Below are positions 45,266 to 54,564 of a DNA stretch of 64,000 nt, one piece after another. Under the pieces are notes generated by a model. The model ran no database searches. It was not told where the DNA came from and worked only from the letters and a program-made list of their open reading frames with translations. Source of the DNA: CAZSAK01 sp964605155 (lineage in GTDB: Bacteria; Pseudomonadota; Gammaproteobacteria; SZUA-140). Each line of letters starts with the position of its first letter. The first letter of the stretch is position 1. A program made the translations under genes and the position numbers. The DNA lies in NCBI GenBank assembly GCA_964605155.1, contig CAZSAK010000015.1, positions 6,181-70,180 on the forward strand, given 5' to 3'.

Positions 45266-46648
45266 ATGGCACAGTGTTTATTTGGAGGCAGGATTATCAA
45301 CATCGCTGAACTGAAATCGAGGTTGTCAAATTATATCTGGGCAAATGAGCTAGATACGTTCGCAGCGCCTCATCGCTGGTTCATACACTTTGCGCGCACC
45401 CTATATGTCCTCACCAAAGACCTGGCCGAGGGACAACTAACCTTGCGTGCCATGAGCCTGGTTTACACCACGCTCCTCTCACTGGTGCCGCTTCTTGCGG
45501 TAAGTTTCTCGATCCTGAAGGGGTTTGGCGTGCATAACCAGCTGGAACCAATGCTGCTGAATTTCCTTGCACCCATGGGAGACCGGGGCGTCGAAATCAC
45601 AGAGAAGGTGATCGGCTTCGTATCCAACGTCAAGGCCGGGGTGCTCGGTTCACTCGGATTGATCCTGCTCCTTTATACTGTGGTTTCACTGATTCAAAAG
45701 ATTGAACATGCCTTCAATTATGTATGGCATGTCAGCGATGCCCGCAGCATTATACAGCGTTTCAGTAATTATCTTAGTATTACCATCATCGGCCCGGTTC
45801 TGGTATTCACAGCCATGGGTATTACTGCTACTGCCCAGAGCAACAGCATCGTCGAAGCATTGCGCACACTGCCCTTTGTCAGCACATTGTTCGATGCGAT
45901 CGGTTATTTGCTGCCCTATCTTCTTATGGTGATCGCATTTACAGTTGTCTACATGATAGTACCCAATACCCGTGTCAGGTTGACCTCAGCGTTAGTGGGC
46001 GGTGCGACCGCCGGTATCCTCTGGCAAACAACGGGTTGGGCGTTTGCAGCATTTGTGGTTAATTCAGCCAAATACACTGCAATCTATTCTGCCTTCGCCA
46101 GTCTGATCCTGTTCATGATCTGGTTGTATGCAGGCTGGTTGATCCTGCTAACAGGTTCCAGCATTGCCTTCTACCATCAGCATCCAGAATATCTCAAACG
46201 GAATAAATCCAAACTGCGCCTGGGAAACCATGAGCAAGAAACCCTGGCACTACAGGTTATGCTGTTGGCAGGCGGAGCTTTCCATCGTGGTGATCCACCC
46301 ATAACGCGCAGTGAATTGGTACACAACATAAAGTTGCCAGCTGATATTGTCGAGCCGGTAATCCGGAATCTGTGCTCTCGGAACTTGCTGCGAGAGTTAC
46401 AGGAACCACCAGGTATCGTTCCGACTCGCTCACTGGAACGGATTCCCTTGATAGACATACTGGAGGCGGTGCGGGGGACAACGCTAACCGGAGGTTCAGG
46501 CATGGTCACCAACAAGGTGACAGATCAAGTATCCAATGAAATAGACAACGCGATCAAACAAAGTGTGGCATCACGTTCAGTGCTCGATATGATCGAATCA
46601 CCCTCAGCATCCATGCGTGATTCACAGCGCGAAGAGAACACCACATAA
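45266..46648 (+). CDS. YihY/virulence factor BrkB family membrane protein
   Basis: A 460-residue protein. LAEGQLTLRAMSLVYTTLLSLVPLLAVSFSIL, HAFNYVWHV and the spans up to about residue 300 (ASLILFMIWLYAGWLILLTGSSIAF) mark the YihY/BrkB family (UPF0761). A C-terminal cytoplasmic part of about 150 residues (from HQHPEYLKRNKSK) looks like a winged helix followed by a low-complexity tail, longer than in E. coli YihY. Its function is unknown; the once-proposed RNase activity is no longer accepted. The ATG is at 45266; an in-frame later start near IAELKSRL would need a non-ATG codon. Confidence 0.9.
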   Translation: MAQCLFGGRIINIAELKSRLSNYIWANELDTFAAPHRWFIHFARTLYVLTKDLAEGQLTLRAMSLVYTTLLSLVPLLAVSFSILKGFGVHNQLEPMLLNFLAPMGDRGVEITEKVIGFVSNVKAGVLGSLGLILLLYTVVSLIQKIEHAFNYVWHVSDARSIIQRFSNYLSITIIGPVLVFTAMGITATAQSNSIVEALRTLPFVSTLFDAIGYLLPYLLMVIAFTVVYMIVPNTRVRLTSALVGGATAGILWQTTGWAFAAFVVNSAKYTAIYSAFASLILFMIWLYAGWLILLTGSSIAFYHQHPEYLKRNKSKLRLGNHEQETLALQVMLLAGGAFHRGDPPITRSELVHNIKLPADIVEPVIRNLCSRNLLRELQEPPGIVPTRSLERIPLIDILEAVRGTTLTGGSGMVTNKVTDQVSNEIDNAIKQSVASRSVLDMIESPSASMRDSQREENTT

Positions 46649-46834
46649 GACCAGAATTGTACTGACCTGACATGCACTCATGGAATTACATGTGGTGAAT
46701 CGCATGCGTTTTGTTATCTATATATACTTTATTTTATTTATTATTTGTAGCAGGAAAGATTACACATCAAGTTATATGACCGCTTTCGGCAATGGATTCA
46801 ACTGCTAGACATTGATGGTAACTTGGTCAAAAAT

Positions 46835-46843
46835 TGGTATAAT
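46835..46843 (+). promoter_or_regulatory. Extended -10 promoter of the FadL-type porin gene
   Basis: TGGTATAAT is a perfect extended -10 element (TGn-TATAAT) 62 bases before the ATG. No good -35 stands at 17 bases, which extended -10 promoters tolerate. Confidence 0.45.
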
Positions 46844-46904
46844 ATTTACATCTTTTAGAATAATAATTGACTGCGATTCATAGTAAATCGCGAATGGGGG
46901 TGCC

Positions 46905-48365
46905 ATGCCAATATCAAAATTGATCCACGGCGTTTCTGCCGGGTCGTTACACCGTTTTTGCCGTTGGTCGGGATTGGCAACGATAATTCTGACCGTTACT
47001 CCAGTTCAAGCCACCACCGGATATTTCTCCCTGGCATACGGAGCAAAATCAACGGGACTTTCAGGTGCCGTCGTGGCTAATCCCCAGGACTCACTGGCTG
47101 CGGCTGCTAATCCAGCCGGCATGTCCCAGGTGGGTCCGCGGATAGATGCCGGTCTATTATTCTTTAGCCCCAGCCGGTCTGCAGAACTCGACCCCCGGGT
47201 GGTAGGCGGCAGTTTTCTGGTCGACGATACAAGTGACCGCAACCTGTTTCTGGTGCCAAGTTCTGGCTATACACGGAGGATCAATAATACACTCTGGAGT
47301 GGCATCAGTATTTACGGTAACGGTGGAATGAATACCAGCTATCGCAGGAACATATACGATGAAACATCTGCTGTATTGGGTGCCTTCCAGGTGGGAGGCG
47401 CTTTTGCCGCAGCTGCGGTGCCGGAAGGCACCAAGACCGGGATGCCCGACACCGGAACTCTCGGGGTGGACCTTTCACAACTCATCGTCGCACCAACGTT
47501 AACCAAAGAGGTTGTACCGGATCACTGGCTGGGCGCATCATTACTCATCGGTATACAACGCTTCGCCGCCCGTGGGTTTGGTAATTTCCAGTGCTTCACC
47601 CAGACCGCTGCTGCTGCAAATACCGCCTCCGGCGCGTGCGCACCCGGAGGTGCCGGTCCACTTACCCCGGGTTTTGTCCCGTCACCATACCTGACAGATA
47701 ATGGTTATGATATGTCTTATGGCATGGGTATCCGGCTTGGCTGGATTGGCTCCATCAACGACACGCTTACACTGGGCGCAACCGCGGCCAGCAAGATCCG
47801 CATGAGTAAGTTCGACAAATACAAAGAATTGTTTGCCGAAGGAGGTGATTTTGATATCCCGGCGAATTACGCCCTCGGCGTTGCTATACAGACTACACCG
47901 GAGCTAAAGATATCATTCGATTATCAACGGATTCTTCATGGGGATATCAAAGCCATCAATAATCCCGGACCGATTCAATCTGCAGCCGGACCCGCCCTGC
48001 CACCCGGAACAGGTTTGCTGGGCACGAGCAATGGTCTTGGTTACGGCTGGCAGGATATCGATGTTTATCGCCTGGGCGCGGCCTACACATATAATACCAA
48101 GTGGATATTGCGAGCAGGCCTAGCATACAACGATAATCCGATACCGGACGACCAGTTACTCTTTAATATAACAGCACCTGGGGTCGTCAAACGACATTTA
48201 ACACTCGGCTTTACATACAAGCCTGAAGAAGATCGCGAGTTTAATGCCGCCTACATGCATGCCTTCAAAGAACGTCAATCGATCGATACAACCGCATTCG
48301 GCATTCCGGGAGCTAACGAGATGTATCAAAATGCCATCGACCTCAGTTATTCCTGGTTGTTTTGA
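46905..48365 (+). CDS. FadL/TodX/OmpP1 family outer-membrane transporter
   Basis: A 486-residue protein. A long signal region (with LATIILTVTPVQA) precedes TTGYFSLAYGAKSTGLSGAVVANPQDSLAAAANPAGMSQVG, the classical FadL N-terminal hatch with the NPAG motif. The barrel follows and ends in YQNAIDLSYSWLF with the C-terminal Phe. FadL-type channels admit long-chain fatty acids or aromatic hydrocarbons. There is no fatty-acid degradation gene nearby, so the ligand is open. Confidence 0.92.
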   Translation: MPISKLIHGVSAGSLHRFCRWSGLATIILTVTPVQATTGYFSLAYGAKSTGLSGAVVANPQDSLAAAANPAGMSQVGPRIDAGLLFFSPSRSAELDPRVVGGSFLVDDTSDRNLFLVPSSGYTRRINNTLWSGISIYGNGGMNTSYRRNIYDETSAVLGAFQVGGAFAAAAVPEGTKTGMPDTGTLGVDLSQLIVAPTLTKEVVPDHWLGASLLIGIQRFAARGFGNFQCFTQTAAAANTASGACAPGGAGPLTPGFVPSPYLTDNGYDMSYGMGIRLGWIGSINDTLTLGATAASKIRMSKFDKYKELFAEGGDFDIPANYALGVAIQTTPELKISFDYQRILHGDIKAINNPGPIQSAAGPALPPGTGLLGTSNGLGYGWQDIDVYRLGAAYTYNTKWILRAGLAYNDNPIPDDQLLFNITAPGVVKRHLTLGFTYKPEEDREFNAAYMHAFKERQSIDTTAFGIPGANEMYQNAIDLSYSWLF

Positions 48366-48501
48366 TTCTATATAATATACATATAATCAATAAGTTATTA
48401 CTAGATATTTCAAGCTGAGGATTAGACTGGTATGACTTCATCTGCTAGGATATCAAATACCTGTATTGTTACTGTACTAACAACCTGTCCGGGTGTAAGC
48501 G

Positions 48502-48933
48502 TTGGTTGAATTCACTCCAGTATCATCTACCATTGGCGGCATCATGATCGGCCTGGCCGCCGCCGGCCTGTACCATTTCACCGGTAAAATTCTGGGTGTC
48601 AGCAATATTACCTCTGAATTGATGAACCGTAATCACCGCCACAAGGTGTGGCGGTTAATATTCATTGCCGGAATTATATCAGGTGGCCTGCTGTTGTTAT
48701 GGTTAACCCCTACCATTATCGCCCATGAAAGTCCTCGTAGCCTTATGACGCTTATTATGGCGGGATTGCTGGTGGGATATGGCTCCTCACTTGGACGTGG
48801 TTGCACCAGCGGGCATGGCATCTGCGGCATTACCCGTTTATCTGATCGGGCGATCGTCGCAGTCCTGATATTCATGGCCACCGGGATGCTGACGGTTTTT
48901 ATAAGCGATCATATCTTTGCGGGGCAGTTTTAA
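48502..48933 (+). CDS. YeeE/YedE-type sulfur-compound transporter, part 1
   Basis: A 143-residue, about four-span membrane protein. GYGSSLGRGCTSGHGICGITRLS carries the conserved cysteine motif (Cys101 and Cys108) of the YeeE/YedE family, which in TsuA moves thiosulfate. The start is TTG at 48502 (encoding MVEFTPVSSTIGGIMIGLAA), which matches the family N-terminus; no ribosome site is strong. It overlaps part 2 by the shared base of TAATG, and together the two halves equal one full-length YeeE-type transporter, as in the PmpA/PmpB pairs of sulfur bacteria. Confidence 0.88.
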   Translation: MVEFTPVSSTIGGIMIGLAAAGLYHFTGKILGVSNITSELMNRNHRHKVWRLIFIAGIISGGLLLLWLTPTIIAHESPRSLMTLIMAGLLVGYGSSLGRGCTSGHGICGITRLSDRAIVAVLIFMATGMLTVFISDHIFAGQF

Positions 48934-49397
48934 TGTTCTATATCACGGTCTTTTTGTGCGGCATCCTGTTTGCGGTCGGTCTGGGTATCTCCGGGATGAC
49001 TCAACCTGCAAAAATTATCGCATTTCTGGATGTCTCTGGTGACTGGGATGCAAGCCTGCTGTTCGTAATGGGAGGAGCCATCGCAGTCAATATGGTATTC
49101 TATAGACTGTCTTCGCGTCGCTCTCAACCGGTTTTTCAGGATCGTTTCATCATCCCATCACGTCGGGGAATAAATTCCCGTCTGATCATAGGCTCAGGCC
49201 TGTTCGGGGTTGGCTGGGGACTCTCCGGCTACTGCCCGGGGCCAGCCTGGGTGGCTTCGGTCAACGGAGCATTGTCAACGCTTGTCTTTCTGATATCGAT
49301 GTTAGTTGGTATGTATCTGTTTCAGATTCTGCAGACTGAGGACTCACCTCCCGGCATAACAGAAAATAATGCAGATACAGAACAAAGCTGTGGCTAG
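48933..49397 (+). CDS. YeeE/YedE-type sulfur-compound transporter, part 2 (DUF6691)
   Basis: A 154-residue, about four-span protein. The N-terminal GLGISGMTQPAKIIAFLDV and the cysteine motif GWGLSGYCPGPAWV (Cys101) are the second-half signatures of the YeeE/YedE family. It is coupled to part 1. Such two-gene transporters occur next to sulfur-oxidation genes and regulators of the BigR type; here the sulfide:quinone oxidoreductase gene is 3.5 kb away. Confidence 0.88.
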   Translation: MFYITVFLCGILFAVGLGISGMTQPAKIIAFLDVSGDWDASLLFVMGGAIAVNMVFYRLSSRRSQPVFQDRFIIPSRRGINSRLIIGSGLFGVGWGLSGYCPGPAWVASVNGALSTLVFLISMLVGMYLFQILQTEDSPPGITENNADTEQSCG

Positions 49398-49496
49398 AAA
49401 AATCGCCTTTCGGGAGAAGTTGAGAACATATACAACTACTGATAATCGACAGGTCCCAATAGCAGCCTACATCATATAATCAGGCCCTGTGACTTA

Positions 49497-49850
49497 GGAC
49501 CCAACTCCCACTCCATATTGATCAATATTTTTCGCTCGATACATGGCATTATCCGCTCTTGCCATGCAACTTCCTTGCAGGTGTCTGAGTCGCAACGTTG
49601 CGATGCCAGCAATGCAATTTATTCGCTCAGATTTTGTTCGCAGGATGAGGATGAATTTGGCCGGGAATAGAGCACTCTCCTGATTCATATGAGGCAGTGA
49701 CAAGGCGAATACGTAACTACTCAGTCGTGCAATAATGGTTTTTTCCAGTAGCTGCCCGTTGTCATCAGCAACCGCCTCGGTGTAACTCTCGCTGTCAAAG
49801 CGAGGGTGCCATCATTATCAAAATGCTCCAGACCGCTATCTTATTCACCC
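49497..49850 (-). pseudogene. Decayed GGDEF (diguanylate cyclase) fragment
   Basis: On the minus strand the frame ending at 49497 reads INCIAGIATLRLRHLQGSCM then ARADNAMYRAKNIDQYGV, recognisable as the end of a GGDEF domain (compare ADNAMYAAK in the intact protein at 50198). The upstream sequence to about 49850 keeps GGDEF-like pieces in shifting frames (for example YTEAVADDNGQLLEKTIIAR), but the GGDEF motif itself and the start are gone. It fills part of the 800-base gap 49398-50197; the remainder shows nothing clear. Read as a gene relic. Confidence 0.5.
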
Positions 49851-50197
49851 GGATACTTCACTCCGTATCGAGTAATAACATAATTTATTGTTTTTTATAG
49901 AGAAATAAAATCAACGGCTTCTTATAGAATACATAACTTAATAAAGAATATTGATGTTTAATCAATAGGTTATCGAGATCCGATAGCGACCACGCTGATT
50001 TAAAGTCCGGGGAGTCGCCGGTCGATATGTGTTTGATCAGACTTGATTATTGGCGATTTTCCGGAGGGGCCATCGTGAAATATTTCTACGTTAACACCCG
50101 ATTATATCAGGTTACATTCACTATTCAGCGAAATATGGTTAACAACAATATCCCAATACACTCCTGTTTTCGCCATATACCGTAATTTTATTACCGT

Positions 50198-52819
50198 ATG
50201 AAATCCCCTCGCTCACTACCTGCCACAAAATCCAGTATTTCAAATACTGCAATTCCGGATGTAAGAAAACGGTACACCCTGAAACACAGGTACATCATTG
50301 GAGCAATATTGATATGGGTTATATTGATCTATTTAACGGTATCCGGTGCCCAAAACGAGATAGACAGAGAGACCAAGAACCTTAAAGTCGAGACAGAACA
50401 GCAAACCATTTCAAAGTCAAAAGTGCTGTCTACTATATTTCGGGAACTTTATGTAGTAACACGTACGATTTCGTTATTACCTGCCATCCGTAAAGTTGAT
50501 CCACAGAATCGGTCCACTGCAGAAGACGATGTCATCGATGGGAAACGGTTTGATAGAGATGATGCGAAAACAGTTCAACAATTATACAACCATGCTGCAT
50601 CTATAGCATCGGTTTCGGAGATCTATGTCGTGTATGACAGATTCAGGCCTGATCTCGGCCAAGTGCCCTTCATAATGTTCGATGATGTAATTGTAGACCG
50701 AATTCACAACGCGCATTTGAAAAACAAAAAACTGGGTAATGCCGGCGATCCCTCAGATATTCCTATAGAAGATGAATCTGAAGAGTATGCATATCTACAG
50801 AGACTACTAGATCATTTTCGTAAAAAATATCCGAGATTGCCGCCCACAGCACCAGATGGAATAGGTGTAGATATCTCTCCTGTAATGATTACCTGCGATA
50901 ATAGCCAGTTCTTGTCAATTCGAAATGGAAATCCGCAAAATCGGCTTGGAGTGCTTATCTCGGTTCCGATATTCGATGATGGCGATGGTAAATTCAAGGG
51001 TCTGATATCGACTATTGTTCGAACTAATGTGTTTGAGGCACATTTGGTCAATTGGCCATTTATCCCCACTTCAGATTCGGAACGGCGGAAATTAAATTTA
51101 GATGGAGTGGATTTAAACGGCCCTGTTTCCAATTATCTACTCGAGGATAAGGCGAATGGTGTTTATATCTTTGATCGTCGTAATTCACAGATTCCGCAAT
51201 ATATAAATGGTAGTTTGCATTCAATGATAGATTTTTCGCAGCCCGTTACATTTGATGGCAAACACAAATGGACATTACATCAGTTTATACCGCATACAAA
51301 GGTTCAGGCAATCAAGAATGAGATCTATCAAGCGCTTATATATCGCATTATCAACATTACAATACTCCTGCTCGTAATAATCGGAGGTATCTGGCTTTTT
51401 TTGCAGCGACGTATAACAACTGAAATGGAAACACTTGCGAGCATTGATTCCCTGACCGATTTACCAAATCGTCGCATCCTTGCCAAGAAAATCACAAACT
51501 CGCTGATAACTGCTCAGAAAAACCAGCAACAATGTGCCCTGGTTATGGTGGACCTCGATGATTTCAAACTTGTTAATGATTCAATTGGTCATGCGGCTGG
51601 CGACCAGCTTTTGAAAGAAGTGGGACGACGTTTCAAGGATATACTACGCAGTACCGACGTAGTGGAGCATTTATCTCGGTCGGAAATTAAGGGCGAATTC
51701 GCACCAATCGTTGGTCGCCTTGGTGGAGACGAGTTTCTCATTATATTACCGAATGTCGGCTATATGAATCAGGCCGTATTAGTCACTGAACGACTTATGG
51801 CAGTACTATCGAAACCCATAGAAGTTGAGGGTTATTCTACATACATCCATGCAAGTATGGGTATCGCATTATACCCTATCCATGGTGACAACGCTGATAT
51901 TCTATTGCGTCGCGCCGATAACGCTATGTATGCAGCCAAAAGCAAAAATGGTAATAGCATGGCAGTATATAACGAGGATCTTAACTATGCTTCTACACGC
52001 CATTTGGAATTGATGAGTGATTTACATGTTGCTTTGGCCGATGAACAATTTGTCCTAAAGTATCGTCCATTATTAGAAGTCGCAAGAAATGAAATACACC
52101 TGGTAGAGGTTGTGAGGTGCTGGCATCATCCTAGGCTTGGATGGATCACACCTAATGAATTTATTCCGTTACTTGAAAAGTCCGGTCTTATTGTGATGGT
52201 TGGTGAATGGGTTCTACGAAACTCTTGCCGTCAATTGAAGCATTGGAAACAGGCTGGCTCACCAATTGAGCGAATATCTGTAAATGTATCAATGGTACAA
52301 CTGACCCAATCTGACTTCGCAACCAGTGCGTTTGAAATATTGAATGAAGAAGGTATAAGCCCGGAATCAGTTATGATCGAGATTACTGAATCTGTCGTGA
52401 TGGATGATCCAGGAACACTACTGCAACAGCTCAACAAACTCCGTGAAATAGGTATACAAATAGTCCTCAATGACATCGGCACTGGTAATTCATCACTCAT
52501 TCACCTGTTACGGTTACCGGTAGATGCCCTTAAAATCGATTACTCACTGGTAAACCAGATTGAAAGCGAACTGGGTAAGTCCGCTGTTATTTCACTATGC
52601 GATCTGACTCATCTTATGAAAATTCAGTTTATAGCCGAGGGTGTTGTAACTTCCGAGGAGTGTCAAATGCTGATAGAAGCAGGTTGCCAGTATATACAAG
52701 GTAGTATTATTTCCAGCGCCCTGCCTCCCGAAGAAGTAGACAGGTTATTGCAGTCTTTTGACGCCAAATCTGTATTCTCGGAGGAAAACCATAGCTCTAC
52801 ATTGATTACATCAAATTAA
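50198..52819 (+). CDS. Membrane GGDEF-EAL protein with degenerate EAL site
   Basis: An 873-residue protein: membrane span at about 31-50, a periplasmic sensor region of about 330 residues (55-380, Cache-like), a second span at 384-402, GGDEF domain (about 408-595) and EAL domain (about 603-855). The cyclase motif GGDEF (509-513) is intact. The inhibitory site RxxD is RSTD (484-487) but 16 extra residues separate it from GGDEF compared with the standard spacing. In the EAL domain YQP reads YRP, EAL reads EVV (637-639), the following RW reads CW, and DDF reads NDI (758-760), so phosphodiesterase activity is unlikely. Predicted as a cyclase or c-di-GMP sensor. Confidence 0.9.
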   Translation: MKSPRSLPATKSSISNTAIPDVRKRYTLKHRYIIGAILIWVILIYLTVSGAQNEIDRETKNLKVETEQQTISKSKVLSTIFRELYVVTRTISLLPAIRKVDPQNRSTAEDDVIDGKRFDRDDAKTVQQLYNHAASIASVSEIYVVYDRFRPDLGQVPFIMFDDVIVDRIHNAHLKNKKLGNAGDPSDIPIEDESEEYAYLQRLLDHFRKKYPRLPPTAPDGIGVDISPVMITCDNSQFLSIRNGNPQNRLGVLISVPIFDDGDGKFKGLISTIVRTNVFEAHLVNWPFIPTSDSERRKLNLDGVDLNGPVSNYLLEDKANGVYIFDRRNSQIPQYINGSLHSMIDFSQPVTFDGKHKWTLHQFIPHTKVQAIKNEIYQALIYRIINITILLLVIIGGIWLFLQRRITTEMETLASIDSLTDLPNRRILAKKITNSLITAQKNQQQCALVMVDLDDFKLVNDSIGHAAGDQLLKEVGRRFKDILRSTDVVEHLSRSEIKGEFAPIVGRLGGDEFLIILPNVGYMNQAVLVTERLMAVLSKPIEVEGYSTYIHASMGIALYPIHGDNADILLRRADNAMYAAKSKNGNSMAVYNEDLNYASTRHLELMSDLHVALADEQFVLKYRPLLEVARNEIHLVEVVRCWHHPRLGWITPNEFIPLLEKSGLIVMVGEWVLRNSCRQLKHWKQAGSPIERISVNVSMVQLTQSDFATSAFEILNEEGISPESVMIEITESVVMDDPGTLLQQLNKLREIGIQIVLNDIGTGNSSLIHLLRLPVDALKIDYSLVNQIESELGKSAVISLCDLTHLMKIQFIAEGVVTSEECQMLIEAGCQYIQGSIISSALPPEEVDRLLQSFDAKSVFSEENHSSTLITSN

Positions 52820-52900
52820 TTTTTTAAGACAGAAATACATAAAGAGAATAATTGAGAGATATTGCTGTTGTACACATGCAAATGTTTAATGCCCAGATGC

Positions 52901-54172
52901 CTATTTCACGCGGTCTACTCCCATTACCTTCAGAATATATTTTTCATATAACGGTTCCGAGCTGCCCTTTTTCATTTTACGCAGAAAGTATTTCTCAAAA
53001 GCCACCTTGGCAGTATGGACCCATTTACCTTTTTTCATCCAGCTGACATTACGCGGCGGGATCTGCGGTAGAGCTACAAACGCCGCACCGGTATCTCCCA
53101 TATCGGCCAGACAGATTGCATTCCAGGTGCCCTCATTAGTGGGCGCCTTACCTTGCAGTTCTTCAGCAATATTTTGCACAATCGTGGTAACCATGGATTC
53201 GATCATGTAGCCGGTCTTGGGTGTACCCGTCGGCACTGGTGTTGCCTCTACCGGTGGTATAGCGATGCACACTCCTGCCGAATAGATATTGTGATACTTG
53301 GGGCTACGTTGGTGTTTATCGACCAGCACAAAGCCGCGCGGGTTACATAATCCTTCCACCGCTGAAACGGCATCCACTCCCTTGAATGCCGGCAGTATCA
53401 TCGAATAATTGAAAGTTAATTCGTGTTCCTTGATTTGCTCACCTAGCTCATTTATTTCCGAAACAATCATTTTCCGGTTTTCCACTTTGTTGATCTTGGC
53501 GTTGGTAATCCATCTGATATGACGCTGGCGCAGCTCGGATTCCAGCAGACCTTTGGAATCGCCGACGCCTCCAAGGCCCAGGTGTCCGATGTAGGGTTCA
53601 CTGGTAACATAGGTCATGGGTACACGATCACGCAGCTTGCGCTTGCGCAGGTCGGCATCCAGAATAAAGGCATATTCATAGGCTGGACCGAAACAACTGG
53701 CTCCCTGTGCGGCACCGACTATGATATGGCCGGGATCTTTCAGGAATTCCTGATACGCGTTATAGGCCTGTTCGGCATGATCAGTTGTACAGATTGATTG
53801 CGTATGACCGGTGGCGGGACCAAGACCTTCTATCTCTTCAAAGGCCAGCTTGGGGCCGGTAGTAATAATCAGGTAATCATAATTGACGCTATTGCCGTCG
53901 GCCAGTTGTACACTATTGTTTTCGGAGTCTATCTTTGTAACGGTCTGTCCGATAAAATCGATGCCCTTGCGTTCCAGGTAGGGCTTGAGAGGAATGGTAA
54001 TGTCCGTGCGTTTACGCCAACCGACACTCAACCAGGGGTTGGATGGTACGAATTGAAAACAATCCGTTGCATTGATAACTGTGACCTTGTGTTCTCTGCC
54101 AAGTACATCTCGGGCTTCATAGGCAGCGGGCATTCCACCTGTACCTGCACCAAGTATTATGATATGCGCCAT
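52901..54172 (-). CDS. sqr: Sulfide:quinone oxidoreductase
   Basis: A 423-residue FAD flavoprotein that oxidises sulfide and passes electrons to the quinone pool at the membrane. FAD motif ILGAGTGGMPAAYEA (6-20), FVPSNPWLSVGW, TGPKLAFEEIEG and the C-terminal GTPKTGYMIESM are typical. The three redox cysteines are Cys128 (QSICTTDHA), Cys160 (GASCFGPAYEY) and Cys354 (WNAICLADMGD), in the positions known from the Acidithiobacillus ferrooxidans enzyme. The amphipathic C-terminus (FEKYFLRKMKKGSSEPLYEKYIL) should dock to the membrane. An AAGGAG ribosome site precedes the ATG. It is convergent with the GGDEF-EAL gene. Confidence 0.95.
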   Translation of the reverse strand: MAHIIILGAGTGGMPAAYEARDVLGREHKVTVINATDCFQFVPSNPWLSVGWRKRTDITIPLKPYLERKGIDFIGQTVTKIDSENNSVQLADGNSVNYDYLIITTGPKLAFEEIEGLGPATGHTQSICTTDHAEQAYNAYQEFLKDPGHIIVGAAQGASCFGPAYEYAFILDADLRKRKLRDRVPMTYVTSEPYIGHLGLGGVGDSKGLLESELRQRHIRWITNAKINKVENRKMIVSEINELGEQIKEHELTFNYSMILPAFKGVDAVSAVEGLCNPRGFVLVDKHQRSPKYHNIYSAGVCIAIPPVEATPVPTGTPKTGYMIESMVTTIVQNIAEELQGKAPTNEGTWNAICLADMGDTGAAFVALPQIPPRNVSWMKKGKWVHTAKVAFEKYFLRKMKKGSSEPLYEKYILKVMGVDRVK

Positions 54173-54564
54173 TTCTTACTCCTTCTACTGCTATCTATAA
54201 ACTGTGATGAAGCTGCTTAGCTATATTGAGCGGTTTTATCCAATATTACTTTCAGGGATAGCTAACGATGATCCACTACGCTAAGTTTCTTACCTGATCA
54301 TTATCCAGCCAATGTCATAGTAGGATGATATACGGCGCTTTACCCATGAAACAAGGTTACTGCATTATATAGGTGAACAAATTAATTATAATATTTAAAA
54401 ACAATTACTTATCAAAAAAAGATAGTGGGATTATGGCATATTGCGGGATAAAGGCGATTCTGGATATCTAGCATTGCCAGTGCCGTCAGGATTAATCCAA
54501 ACAACATGCTGATGATATTGGAAGAGCATAAAGTGATGATTGGTCCCTTGATGCCCTGAATTAT
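54173..54564. other. Gene-free stretch upstream of sqr
   Basis: 392 bases, A+T rich around 54370-54420, presumably including the sqr promoter on the minus strand. In the frame of the tpm gene, beyond its stop, a hydrophobic stretch (IISMLFGLILTALAML) can be read but has no start signal. No terminator or repeat found. Confidence 0.4.

Noticed and set aside
54430..54564. Hydrophobic stretch in the tpm frame after its stop codon
   Set aside because: It lacks a start signal and normal TPMT proteins end where this gene ends, so a read-through product is not supported.
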